Source: Desertimonas flava (GTDB lineage Bacteria > Actinomycetota > Acidimicrobiia > Acidimicrobiales > Ilumatobacteraceae). Taken from it: a stretch of DNA of 64,000 nucleotides. Under the pieces are notes generated by a model that was not told the DNA's origin, made no database searches, and saw only the letters and a program-made list of their open reading frames with translations. Position numbers and translations under genes: made by a program. Below are positions 1 to 8,989 of the stretch, piece after piece; position 1 is the stretch's first letter, and each line of letters starts with the position of its first letter. Where the stretch lies: the NCBI RefSeq assembly GCF_003426815.1, contig NZ_QKYK01000019.1:47185-111184 (forward strand). The letters run 5' to 3'.

Positions 1-644
1 GTCGGTGTCATCGCGGCGACGAGGTCCCGGGGCGCCTCGATGTCGAGGTCGGCGATGGCGTGGTCGGCCAGGTCCTCGATGGAGATGGACGCGCGCCCGG
101 CCAGCGGATGGTCCCGGGCGACCGCCAGCATGCGTGGGTGGCGGGACAGCACGCGACCGGTCACCACGCCGGGGATCCCGACCGGGAGCGACGCCACCAT
201 GACGTCGACCTCGCCGCGTCGGAGCGGACCGAAGCGGTCGCGGAACGGCAGGCCGACCATCTCCACACGGCTTGCGGGGTAGGCGCGCTGGTGAGCCTCG
301 ATGATCGCTCGCACCTCGGGACCGACGACCGCGGCGGCGATCACCCCGAGACGGACCGGATCGCTGACGTCGCTGCTCGCCCGCTCGGTGGCGGCCAGGA
401 CGCGCTCGAGCGCGTCAAGGGCGCTGCCCGCGTCGGAGCGGAAGCGTTCTCCCGCCGCGGTCAGTTCGACGCGGCGGCTCGTCCGGCGGGCGAGCTGGAC
501 CCCGAGCTTGCGCTCGAGCTCGCGCACGCTCTGACTCACGCGTGACTGCGTGACCCCTGCGCGTTCGGCGGTCCGGCCGAAGTGCAGCTCCTCGGCGAGG
601 ATGAGGAACAGGCGGATCTCCCGGAGCTCGACCGAGCGCCACAT
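1..644 (-). CDS. LysR-family transcriptional regulator (C-terminus cut by window edge)
   Basis: The minus strand reads open from an ATG at 644 to the window start, about 214 residues. It begins with a winged helix-turn-helix typical of LysR regulators (residues about 5-62, with LHFGRTAERAGVTQSRVSQS and then LGVQLARRTSRRVELTAAG). The start of the periplasmic-binding-like effector domain follows from about residue 90 (RLGVIAAAVVGPEVRAI). The effector domain is incomplete because the gene runs out of the window. It is divergent from the hydrolase gene that starts at 749. LysR proteins commonly control the divergent neighbour, so that hydrolase is the likely target. The effector cannot be told from the sequence. 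Confidence 0.9.
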   Translation of the reverse strand, partial: MWRSVELREIRLFLILAEELHFGRTAERAGVTQSRVSQSVRELERKLGVQLARRTSRRVELTAAGERFRSDAGSALDALERVLAATERASSDVSDPVRLGVIAAAVVGPEVRAIIEAHQRAYPASRVEMVGLPFRDRFGPLRRGEVDVMVASLPVGIPGVVTGRVLSRHPRMLAVARDHPLAGRASISIEDLADHAIADLDIEAPRDLVAAMTP

Positions 645-748
645 CGATGAGCGACACTACTTGGTGTCAGTCGTGATCGGTCGTTGTTCCGTGACCGCTC
701 CCGGTCGGACACTGGTGGGGACCACCCTTGAGAGACACAGAGCATCCG

Positions 749-1624
749 ATGACCGAGATCCAGACCCAGACCCAGACCGTCGAGGCCGACGGCGCGATCG
801 TCACGTTCGACATCCGCGAGCGCGCCGACGCATCGGGCGAACATCCGACGCTGGTGATGGTCGCCTCGCCGATGGAAGCGCTGGGCTTCGGCAGCCTGGC
901 GCCCTACTTCGCCGACCGTCGCGTCGTCACGTACGACCCCCGCGGCGTCGGACGGAGCACCCGGACCGACGGGGCGACCGAGTCGACGCCCGAGCAGCAC
1001 GCCGACGACATCCGTCGCGTCATCGAAGCGATCGGAGGAGGGCCCGTCGACGTGCTGGCCAGCAGCGGTGGCGCCGTCAACGCCTTGGCCCTGGTCGCCG
1101 CGCACCCGCACCTGGTCCGCACACTCGTCGCCCACGAGCCGCCGCTCGCCGCGTTCCTTCCCGATCGCGACGAGGTGCTGGCGGCCAACGACGACATCGG
1201 CGAGACCTATCGCCGGCGCGGCATGGGCCCGGCGATGGCGAAGTTCCTCCGCGTCGTGATGGTCGAGGGCCCGGTGCCGTCGTTCGCCGGCGAGCCGGAT
1301 CCCGATCCGGCGGCGTTCGGGCTGCCCGTCGACGACGACGGATCCCGCGATGACCCGCTGCTCGGGCAGAACAATCGCACGTGTGTCCCGTACGAGCCCG
1401 ACGTCGAGGCGTTGCGCGCCGCGTCGACGCGGATCGTCCTCGCGGCGGGCGAGGAGTCGGCCAACCAGATGACCGGCCGCGCCGCCGCGGCGACGGCTGC
1501 TGCACTCGGCGTGGAGCTCGCCGTGTTCCCGAGTGGCCACGCCGGGTTCCTCGGCGGCGAGTTCGGCCAGCACGGCCAGCCCGAGGCGTTCGCGGCCAAG
1601 CTGCACGAGGTGCTCGACGGCTGA
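749..1624 (+). CDS. alpha/beta hydrolase
   Basis: A 291-residue alpha/beta-hydrolase-fold protein. The oxyanion/strand-4 region reads VVTYDPRGVGRS. The nucleophile elbow reads ASSGG, a small-residue variant of GxSxG, with the second Ser as the likely nucleophile. A late His in the segment VFPSGHAGFLGG is the probable catalytic histidine. There is no signal peptide, so it should be cytoplasmic. A TTG at 728 would extend it by seven residues. I chose the ATG at 749, but neither has a strong ribosome binding site. The substrate is unknown. Divergence from the LysR gene at 644 suggests inducible expression. Confidence 0.88.
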   Translation: MTEIQTQTQTVEADGAIVTFDIRERADASGEHPTLVMVASPMEALGFGSLAPYFADRRVVTYDPRGVGRSTRTDGATESTPEQHADDIRRVIEAIGGGPVDVLASSGGAVNALALVAAHPHLVRTLVAHEPPLAAFLPDRDEVLAANDDIGETYRRRGMGPAMAKFLRVVMVEGPVPSFAGEPDPDPAAFGLPVDDDGSRDDPLLGQNNRTCVPYEPDVEALRAASTRIVLAAGEESANQMTGRAAAATAAALGVELAVFPSGHAGFLGGEFGQHGQPEAFAAKLHEVLDG

Positions 1625-1638
1625 CCGCGGCGCTGCGC

Positions 1639-2427
1639 TCAGGTGTGGCGGATCGTCATCCCCCCGTCGACCGGGATGGTGGCCCCATTGAGGAAGCTGG
1701 CCGCGGGAAGGCACAGGCTCAACGTCATCTGGGCGACCTCCTCCGGCTCGCCGTAGCGGCGCAGCGGCACCTTGCGGCGGGCGTACGTCGCCTTGTCGTC
1801 GTCGGCGATGCCGGCGGTCATCCCGGTGTTGATCGGGCCGGGACAGATGCAGTTGACGGTCACGCCGTGCCGTCCGAGCTCGACGGCGAGGCTGCGCGTG
1901 AGCCCGGTGACGGCGGCTTTCGACGCGCTGTAGGCGGCGATGCCCGCGGTGGCCACGATCGCCTCGGTGGACGCGATGTTCACGATGCGCCCCTTGCCGC
2001 TCTCGATGAGCAGCGGTGTGGCGAGCCGGGCGAGATGCGCGTAGGCCGTGATGTTGACGGCGAGCGTGCGGTCCCAGTTCTCCCAGAAGGACTGGGCGTC
2101 CTGGAAGGCCGACGTCACCAGCGACACGCCCGCGTTGTTGACGAGGGCGTCGAGGCCACCCAGCCATCCCGTCGCCCCGGCGACGGTGCGCTCGCCCTCG
2201 TCGGCCGACGCCAGGTCGGCGACGAAGCCGCGGGCGGCGTCGGGTCCGTGGGCCGTCGTGATCTCGTCGACGACCGTGTCGACCCGATCGGCAGTGACGT
2301 CGACGACGGCGACACGCGCGCCCTCGTCGGCGAACAGATGAGCCGTCGCCCGTCCCATGCCGCTCGCCGCGCCGGTGACGATGACGCGATGGCCGGCGAC
2401 GGAGCGTGAGAGCGTGGTGAGCCGCAT
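1639..2427 (-). CDS. SDR-family NAD(P)-dependent oxidoreductase
   Basis: A 262-residue classical short-chain dehydrogenase/reductase, full length for the family. Cofactor-binding TGxxxGxG is at residues 18-25 (TGAASGMG), NNAG at 97-100, and the catalytic Ser153, Tyr166 and Lys170 (YSASK) are in place. The substrate loop and the C-terminal GGMT tail are intact. An acidic residue after beta-strand 2 (VVDVTADR) favours NAD(H) over NADP(H), which is inference. It converges on the hydrolase gene with only 14 bases between the stops. The substrate cannot be assigned; fatty-acid or sterol-type alcohols are common for this subgroup. Confidence 0.93.
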   Translation of the reverse strand: MRLTTLSRSVAGHRVIVTGAASGMGRATAHLFADEGARVAVVDVTADRVDTVVDEITTAHGPDAARGFVADLASADEGERTVAGATGWLGGLDALVNNAGVSLVTSAFQDAQSFWENWDRTLAVNITAYAHLARLATPLLIESGKGRIVNIASTEAIVATAGIAAYSASKAAVTGLTRSLAVELGRHGVTVNCICPGPINTGMTAGIADDDKATYARRKVPLRRYGEPEEVAQMTLSLCLPAASFLNGATIPVDGGMTIRHT

Positions 2428-2570
2428 CGCGGCGATGGTAACGATGCCCTTCGCTCCGGCACGGACCAGACGGGGGTCTCGATGACGTGGTTGTGAGGTT
2501 TACTTCATATGATGCGTCAGGTAGTCAAGATCTCAACTGCCGGCTGCCCTGACGAACGGAGGACACATCC

Positions 2571-3614
2571 ATGCTTCGACGCTCTCGCCTCGTCGCCGCC
2601 ACGGCCCTCGCCGTGGCGGTGGTCGCTCCCGCTTCCGCGGCCGCGGTGTCGGCCACGTCGGTTCCTCCGGGCTCGCGTGCCGAGTCGCCGGCTGCCGAGT
2701 CGCCGGCGACGGTGGTCGACGGTGTGTGGTCGTACACGGACGGCAGCGGTCGCACGACCACGCTCGACGAGGTGCCCGAGCGCATCGTGATGCACTCCGG
2801 GGCGGCCGCCGCGTTGATCCCGCTCGGCATCCGGCCGGTCGCGGTCTTCGCCGACGACAACGTCGACGCGGATCCGTACCTGCGGGGTGTCGACCTCGAG
2901 GGCATCGAGATCGTCGGTGAGGAGTGGGGCGTCATCAACCTCGAGGCCGTCGCGGCGCTCGAACCGGATCTCGTCATCGCCGAGTACTGGCCCGTCGAGG
3001 ACGGCTACAGCGGCATGGAGGAGTCGACGGGCAACGGCTACGAGCTGATGACCGACATCGCGCCCGTCGTCGGTCCCGCCCAGGGGCCCTCCGTCGTGGC
3101 GATGATCGAGGACTTCGAGAACCTCGCCGTGTCGCTCGGAGCCGACCTCGACGCCGCCGATCTGGCCGGCGAGCGCGTCCGCTTCGAGGCCGCCGTCGCC
3201 GCGTTCAGCGCGGCGGTCGAGGCCAAGCCGGGTCTCACCGTGCTTGCCGTCGCGCCCACGACCGAGGGGCTGTACGTCGCCGTCCCCGAGAACGCGGCCG
3301 AGCTCGCCGACTTCATGTCGTGGGGGCTCGACATCGTCGTGCCCGATCCCGACCCCGAGTTCCCGTACTGGCAGCAGCTCAGCTGGGAGCAGGCCGACCT
3401 GTATCAGGCCGACGTGATCATCGTCGACGATCGGTCGCCCGAGTCGATCGACGTCGCCGAGGAGCAGCCGACGTGGGACCTGCTCGATGCCGTGCGCGCC
3501 GGGGCCGTCGCCGACTGGCCGGCGTTCCGACTCCGCAACTACTCCGCGTATGCCGACGCCCTGGAGGCGCTCACCGGCGTCATCGACGCCGCCGACCCCG
3601 ACCTCGTCGACTGA
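2571..3614 (+). CDS. ABC transporter substrate-binding protein, iron-siderophore type
   Basis: A 347-residue secreted protein with a basic N-terminus, a hydrophobic core and Ala-rich cleavage region (about residues 1-26), then a PF01497-type binding fold. The hallmark start of lobe 1 is present (ERIVMHSGAAAALIPLGIRPVAVFADD), as is the inter-lobe segment INLEAVAALEPDLVIAEYWP. There is no lipobox cysteine, which is unusual because most such proteins are lipoproteins. No permease or ATPase of the FecCD type lies next to it, so it must work with components encoded elsewhere. An AT-richer patch at 2490-2520 probably carries the promoter. A clear iron box could not be identified. The ligand is probably a ferric siderophore, by family only. 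Confidence 0.85.
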   Translation: MLRRSRLVAATALAVAVVAPASAAAVSATSVPPGSRAESPAAESPATVVDGVWSYTDGSGRTTTLDEVPERIVMHSGAAAALIPLGIRPVAVFADDNVDADPYLRGVDLEGIEIVGEEWGVINLEAVAALEPDLVIAEYWPVEDGYSGMEESTGNGYELMTDIAPVVGPAQGPSVVAMIEDFENLAVSLGADLDAADLAGERVRFEAAVAAFSAAVEAKPGLTVLAVAPTTEGLYVAVPENAAELADFMSWGLDIVVPDPDPEFPYWQQLSWEQADLYQADVIIVDDRSPESIDVAEEQPTWDLLDAVRAGAVADWPAFRLRNYSAYADALEALTGVIDAADPDLVD

Positions 3615-3624
3615 CCGGGCCGAC

Positions 3625-3657
3625 GTTCCGAGATAGTGCCAGGCACTATCTCGGAAC
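3625..3657. repeat. 33-bp perfect palindrome with GTGCC-A-GGCAC core (copy 1)
   Basis: Left arm GTTCCGAGATAGTGCC, single central A, and an exact reverse-complement right arm. It begins 10 bases after the stop of the binding-protein gene. Three more elements with the same core and arm design are at 21677, 25091 and 50077. It could fold as a hairpin at an mRNA 3' end, but the loop is minimal and no T-run follows. Confidence 0.9.
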
Positions 3658-3723
3658 ACGCTCGCCGCCGGCGGGTGGTTGTCCGAAACCCGCTCATCGG
3701 CCGCGGCCGGAGCGGGCAGACTC

Positions 3724-5241
3724 GTGGACGTGGAGCTCGATCACGAGTGGTGCTACCGGGCGGTGTCGAGCCGCGACGGGCGGTTCGACGGCTACTTCGT
3801 GACCGCCGTCAAGACGACCGGCATCTACTGCCGGCCGAGCTGTCCGGCCGTGACGCCCAAGCGGCAGAACGTCGAGTTCTTCGCCACGGCCGCCGCCGCC
3901 CATGATCACGGGTATCGAGCGTGCAAGCGCTGCCGACCCGACGCCTCGCCGGGCTCGCCCGAATGGGACGTCCGGGGCGACGCCGTCGCCCGGGCGATGC
4001 GCCTCATCGCCGACGGCGTCGTCGACCGTGAGGGAGTCACGGGCCTCGCCGCACGCCTCAACTACAGCGAGCGCCACGTCAACCGTCTCATCACCGACGA
4101 GCTCGGGGCCGGCCCGCTCGCCATCGCCCGAGCTCAGCGCGCCCAGGTGGCCCGCGTCCTCATCGAGACGACGACGATGCCGTTCACGGCGATCTCGTTC
4201 GCAGCCGGATTCGGCAGCGTCCGACAGTTCAACGACACCGTGCGCGCCGTGTTCGCCGCCTCGCCCAGCGAGCTGCGCGCCGCGCGACCGGACAGGGCGT
4301 CCCGCCGGGCGACGCCACTCGACGAGCACACGAACACCGTCATCGTCGACCTCGCCGTGCGGCTGCCGTTCGACCTGACGAGCACGATCGGCTTCCTCGC
4401 CATCCGCGCCGTGCCCGGCACCGAAGCGTTCGCCGACGGCGTGTACCGACGTTCGCTCGTGCTCCCGCACGGTCACGGCGTCGCCGCGATCCAACCCGAG
4501 CTCGTCCACGTCGGCGGCCGGACCGCCGTACGCGTCGAGCTCGTGCTCGATGACTGGCGTGATCTCGCACCCGCCGTCCGCCGGATCCGTCGGCTGCTCG
4601 ACCTCGACGCCGACCCGACGGCGATCGACGACGTGCTCGGCTCGTACCCGGCGATGAGGGAGCTCGTCGACCGTCACCCGGGACGCCGCGTGCCGGGCAG
4701 CCCCGATCCGTTCGAGACGGCGGTTCGGGCCGTCGTCGGCCAGCAGGTGTCGATCCTCGGCGCCCGCACCGTGACCGGACGGATCGTCGCCGCCGTGGGA
4801 GCGAGCCTCTCGCCGGCGCTCGCCGGGAGAGGCCTCACCCATGTCTTCCCGACGCCCGACGAGATCGCCGGCATCGACCCCCGGCTCCTCGCCATGCCGA
4901 TGCGCCGGCGCGCCACGCTCGTCGACCTGGGCGTGCGGGCGTCGCTCGGCAAGGTCCTGCTCGATGTCGGTGCCGATCGCGACGATGCCCGCCGTGCGCT
5001 CCTCGACGTGCCGGGGATCGGACCGTGGACGGCCGACTACGTGATCATGCGCGGCTTCGGCGACCCCGACGTGTTCCTCCCCGACGATCTCGGCGTGAAG
5101 CAGGGCCTCGCCCTGCTCGGGCTGCCCGTCGCCGCCGCCGACGACTGGCGACCGTGGCGGTCCTACGCCCTGCATCATCTCTGGGGCGCGCTTGGCGCGT
5201 CGTCCCGCTCATCGACCGCACACCCGAAGGAGGCCACCTGA
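3724..5241 (+). CDS. alkA: Ada-AlkA fusion: methylation-sensing regulator and 3-methyladenine DNA glycosylase
   Basis: About 505 residues in three parts. Residues 20-85 are an Ada-type methyl-phosphotriester domain with four zinc cysteines at 36, 40, 67 and 70 (YCRPSC ... ACKRC). Residues about 90-165 are an AraC-type DNA-binding domain. Residues about 185-490 are an AlkA N-domain plus an HhH-GPD glycosylase. The hairpin reads VPGIGPWTADY, and Asp455 in PDDLGVKQ matches the catalytic Asp of E. coli AlkA. It senses alkylated DNA and excises alkylated purines. The start is uncertain: GTG codons at 3724 and 3730 and a TTG at 3679 are all in frame. Its stop overlaps the ATG of ogt (TGATG), so the two are translationally coupled. 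Confidence 0.93.
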   Translation: MDVELDHEWCYRAVSSRDGRFDGYFVTAVKTTGIYCRPSCPAVTPKRQNVEFFATAAAAHDHGYRACKRCRPDASPGSPEWDVRGDAVARAMRLIADGVVDREGVTGLAARLNYSERHVNRLITDELGAGPLAIARAQRAQVARVLIETTTMPFTAISFAAGFGSVRQFNDTVRAVFAASPSELRAARPDRASRRATPLDEHTNTVIVDLAVRLPFDLTSTIGFLAIRAVPGTEAFADGVYRRSLVLPHGHGVAAIQPELVHVGGRTAVRVELVLDDWRDLAPAVRRIRRLLDLDADPTAIDDVLGSYPAMRELVDRHPGRRVPGSPDPFETAVRAVVGQQVSILGARTVTGRIVAAVGASLSPALAGRGLTHVFPTPDEIAGIDPRLLAMPMRRRATLVDLGVRASLGKVLLDVGADRDDARRALLDVPGIGPWTADYVIMRGFGDPDVFLPDDLGVKQGLALLGLPVAAADDWRPWRSYALHHLWGALGASSRSSTAHPKEAT

Positions 5242-5783
5242 TGCCCGTCGACGCAGCCACCGACGTCACCACCCGCGCGGGCGCTCCCCGCCGTCACCTC
5301 GTCGTGGACAGCCCGATCGGGCCGTTGACGTTGGTCGCCGCCGACGGGGCACTCGTCGAGCTGCGCTTCGCCAACTCCCCACTCGCGCCGGGCGAGGGCG
5401 GCGCCGAGGACTCCGGTGACCCCGTGCTGCGGCAGGCCGCCGACGAGCTCGACGAGTACTTCGCCGGCGAACGGACCGACTTCGGCGTCCCGCTCGCCCC
5501 ACGAGGCACGGCCTTCCAGCTCGCCGCGTGGAAGGCCCTGCGGGAGATCCCGTACGGCGAGACGGTGAGCTATGGGGATCAGGCGCGCCGACTCGGCGAT
5601 GCCCGGAAATCACGCGCCGTGGGCGCGGCCAACGGCCGCAATCCGATCCCGATCATCGTCCCGTGCCACCGCGTGATCGGCGCCAACGGCAGCCTCACCG
5701 GATTCGGCGGCGGCATCGAGACGAAGATCTGGCTGCTCGACCACGAACGCGGGATCCGGGGCGGCCAAGCCACCCTCTTCTGA
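5241..5783 (+). CDS. ogt: methylated-DNA--[protein]-cysteine S-methyltransferase
   Basis: A 180-residue O6-alkylguanine-DNA alkyltransferase. The suicide cysteine is Cys142 in the canonical PCHRV motif. The DNA-recognition helix (YGDQARRLGDARKSRAVGAANGRN) and the conserved LTGFGGG loop are present. The N-terminal domain is short, as in Ogt/AGT. A strong ribosome binding site (AAGGAGG) lies 8 bases upstream of the ATG, which overlaps the stop of the Ada/AlkA gene by one base. Together the two genes repair alkyl damage: the first covers N-alkyl purines and sensing, this one O6-alkylguanine. In E. coli Ada the methyltransferase is fused to the sensor. Here it is a separate gene. Confidence 0.96.
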   Translation: MPVDAATDVTTRAGAPRRHLVVDSPIGPLTLVAADGALVELRFANSPLAPGEGGAEDSGDPVLRQAADELDEYFAGERTDFGVPLAPRGTAFQLAAWKALREIPYGETVSYGDQARRLGDARKSRAVGAANGRNPIPIIVPCHRVIGANGSLTGFGGGIETKIWLLDHERGIRGGQATLF

Positions 5784-5865
5784 CCGGCGCTCCGGAATCC
5801 GCGATCAACGCGCCGATGAGGAGCGGTCGCGTCGCGACCATCGCGCACAGCGCCGTTGGGGAGGT

Positions 5866-5913
5866 TCGGAGGGGATTCCCCTCCGATGCGGCGACCAGCG
5901 GAGCTTGCTCCGC
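5866..5913. terminator. two hairpins downstream of ogt
   Basis: TCGGAGGGG-ATT-CCCCTCCGA (5866-5886) and GCGGAGC-TT-GCTCCGC (5898-5913) form two stable stems between the convergent ogt and the minus-strand gene at 6016-6627. No T-run follows, as is common in GC-rich actinobacteria. They may end transcripts from both sides. Confidence 0.5.
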
Positions 5914-5962
5914 CGCCGCTCTTTCAACTCTTCGTGCGAGCGCAGCGAGCTTCTTCGATCAC

Positions 5963-6014
5963 CTCGCCGCAGGCGAGCGAGGAGCGAAGCGACGATGCGA
6001 GCCGAGGACGAAAC
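5963..6014 (-). repeat. 52-bp dispersed repeat, copy 1
   Basis: Read on the minus strand, this begins GTTTCGTCCTCGGC and ends in CTCGCCTGCGGCGAG-type sequence. It starts 2 bases after the stop codon of the gene at 6016-6627. A copy with only a few mismatches, in the same orientation relative to its gene, is at 19064-19115. It contains the hairpin CTCGCC-GCA-GGCGAG. Confidence 0.8.
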
Positions 6015-6015
6015 G

Positions 6016-6627
6016 TCAGTTGCGGTTGCGGGCGCGGGAAGCTTGTTCGCGGCGGGCGGCGGCTTCGGCCTGCTTGCGGCGGCGGGCCTCGAGGCGGCGG
6101 GCCCGGAGCGCCTCGCGCTCGGGGTCGGGCGCGGCCTCGGCGGTGGGCTCGACGGCGGGAACGATGCGCCGTGGCTCCTCCTTGGGGAGCTTCACGAGGT
6201 CGTCGTTCTTCAGCAGATCGCGGATCACGTTCGCAGCAGCCGCTTCACCGGCCACGGTGGAGGCCAGCATGACGCGAGTGATGGCGAGGCCGTGACGCTC
6301 GACGACGCCGGGCAGCACCTCGCGCAGCTGCTCGCTGGTGGGGTTGTCGCTGTGGTCGCCGAGCTTCTCGATGCAGTCGGCGAGACAGGCGTCGGTGAGG
6401 ATGATGGCGATGCTCTCCATCGTGCCGTTCATGCGGCCCTTGGTGGCGGCGGAGCGGATCGCCTCGGGGGTGACGGCGTCGCCGGTCTCGCCCACGAGGC
6501 GCTCGATCGCCTCGCGATGGTCGTCGCCGAGGGCGGCGACAGCGGCCGTCAACTCGTCGTCGGACGTCTCCCTGAGCGCCCGGTCGAGCAGCCCGAGCGC
6601 CTGCAAGCGGGACTTCATCTGATTCAC
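6016..6627 (-). CDS. hypothetical protein with basic C-terminal tail
   Basis: A 203-residue soluble protein I do not recognise. Residues 1-140 are predicted helical and mildly acidic (for example RALRETSDDELTAAVAALGDD). The last 35 residues are a highly basic Arg/Ala-rich helix (REALRARRLEARRRKQAEAA), suitable for nucleic-acid or ribosome contact, which is inference. It starts at GTG 6627; an ATG at 6618 is possible. Neither has a clear ribosome binding site. It is monocistronic, divergent from the sugar-transporter ATPase gene at 6741 and convergent with ogt. The codon use matches the neighbours, so I take it as real. Confidence 0.75.
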   Translation of the reverse strand: MNQMKSRLQALGLLDRALRETSDDELTAAVAALGDDHREAIERLVGETGDAVTPEAIRSAATKGRMNGTMESIAIILTDACLADCIEKLGDHSDNPTSEQLREVLPGVVERHGLAITRVMLASTVAGEAAAANVIRDLLKNDDLVKLPKEEPRRIVPAVEPTAEAAPDPEREALRARRLEARRRKQAEAAARREQASRARNRN

Positions 6628-6740
6628 GGTCGTCAGACGCTATCGGGCGCACCGGCGAAGCTCTCACCGGTGCCCTGGCCACGAACACATGGACGATGCG
6701 ACCGTCCGTGGCCGCGGTGGTTGGCGAGTAGGGTGTGCCG

Positions 6741-7916
<1,176 letters not shown>

Positions 7917-8022
7917 TCGTCCGGGCTTCGTTCGCCGCTCATCCGCCCACCGAGCGCTGGAGCACGCCGGCGGGCTGACGGCCTGCCGCGGGCATCCTCC
8001 ACTCGGACGGGTGGGCGGCCGA

Positions 8023-8988
8023 TCAGCCCTTGACCGACCCGGCGAGGATGCCCCGGACGAAGAATCGCTGCAGCAGGAAGAACACGACGAGCGGTATCGC
8101 CGACTGGACGAACGCCCCGGCCGTCAGCAGGTGCTCGGAGGCGCCGAAGTTCGCCGACGCCTGACCGGCGATCACGATCGTTGTCGGGTACTGCTGGTAG
8201 TCGGGCTGCCCGATGAGGCGCAGCAGCACGTTGGCGACGAGATAGTCGTTCCACGTCCAGAGGAACTGGAAGATGGCGAAGGCGGCGAGGACCGGCACCG
8301 ACAAGGGCAGCACGAGCCGCCAGAAGATGCGGAAGTGGTCGGCACCGTCGATGCGGGCCGCCTCGAACAGGTCTCGCGGCAACGACGAGATGTAGTTGTG
8401 CAACAGGAAGATGGCGAACGGCATGCCGAACGCCGTGTGGCTGAGCCAGACGGCATTGGTGGTGCCGGCGAGGCCGAGGTCCGGGAACACGGTGATCGTC
8501 TTGTCGAGCCAGGGGATCGTGAGGTGGGCGCCGAAGTTGAAGAGGCGCAGCAGGGGCACGAGGGCCACCTGCAACGGGATCGCCAACAGCGACACCGTGG
8601 CGATGAAGAGCCCTTGGCGGCCCTTGAAGTCGATCCACGCGAACGCGTAGGCCGCGAACGCGGCGATGGCGATCGGGATGATCGTCGCCGGCAGGGCGAT
8701 GGCCAATGAGTTGGCGAGGCCCGATCGGATCGTCGGCACGCCGGCCGCCGCATCGGCCAGCACCTCGCGGTAGTTGTCGAGCGTGAAGCCGTCCCAGTGA
8801 CCGAGCAGCACGTTCCACCAGCCCGAGCGCGTCTGTACGGTCCGCTCGCGGAACGAGTTGACGAGCAGACCGAGCGTGGGGGTCATCCACACGACGACGA
8901 GGAGCCACAGCACCCACGTCGGCACCGAGCGCAGGAACCGGTAGAGCCGGTTGTCGGAGCGAGTGGGATCGATGATCGCAGCGCCCAT
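8023..8988 (-). CDS. carbohydrate ABC transporter permease (MalG type)
   Basis: A 321-residue inner-membrane permease with six hydrophobic segments. The EAA loop that contacts the ATPase reads FEAARIDGADHFRIFWRLVL. The size and layout are normal for MalG-like proteins. It starts 2 bases after the stop of the larger permease gene. Its ribosome binding site GGAGG lies inside the end of that gene, so they are co-transcribed and probably translationally coupled. It works with the permease at 8990, the binding protein at 11195 and the ATPase at 6741. The sugar is unknown. Confidence 0.94.
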   Translation of the reverse strand: MGAAIIDPTRSDNRLYRFLRSVPTWVLWLLVVVWMTPTLGLLVNSFRERTVQTRSGWWNVLLGHWDGFTLDNYREVLADAAAGVPTIRSGLANSLAIALPATIIPIAIAAFAAYAFAWIDFKGRQGLFIATVSLLAIPLQVALVPLLRLFNFGAHLTIPWLDKTITVFPDLGLAGTTNAVWLSHTAFGMPFAIFLLHNYISSLPRDLFEAARIDGADHFRIFWRLVLPLSVPVLAAFAIFQFLWTWNDYLVANVLLRLIGQPDYQQYPTTIVIAGQASANFGASEHLLTAGAFVQSAIPLVVFFLLQRFFVRGILAGSVKG

Positions 8989-8989
8989 C

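Noticed and set aside
2485..2520. Possible DtxR/IdeR box before the iron-type binding protein
   Set aside because: The TGAGGTTTACTTCA stretch is only a loose match to the consensus and is not clearly symmetric.
7917..8022. Terminator in the gap between the sugar ATPase and permease genes
   Set aside because: Only a weak GGGCTGA/TCAGCCC pairing across about 50 bases; no compact hairpin.
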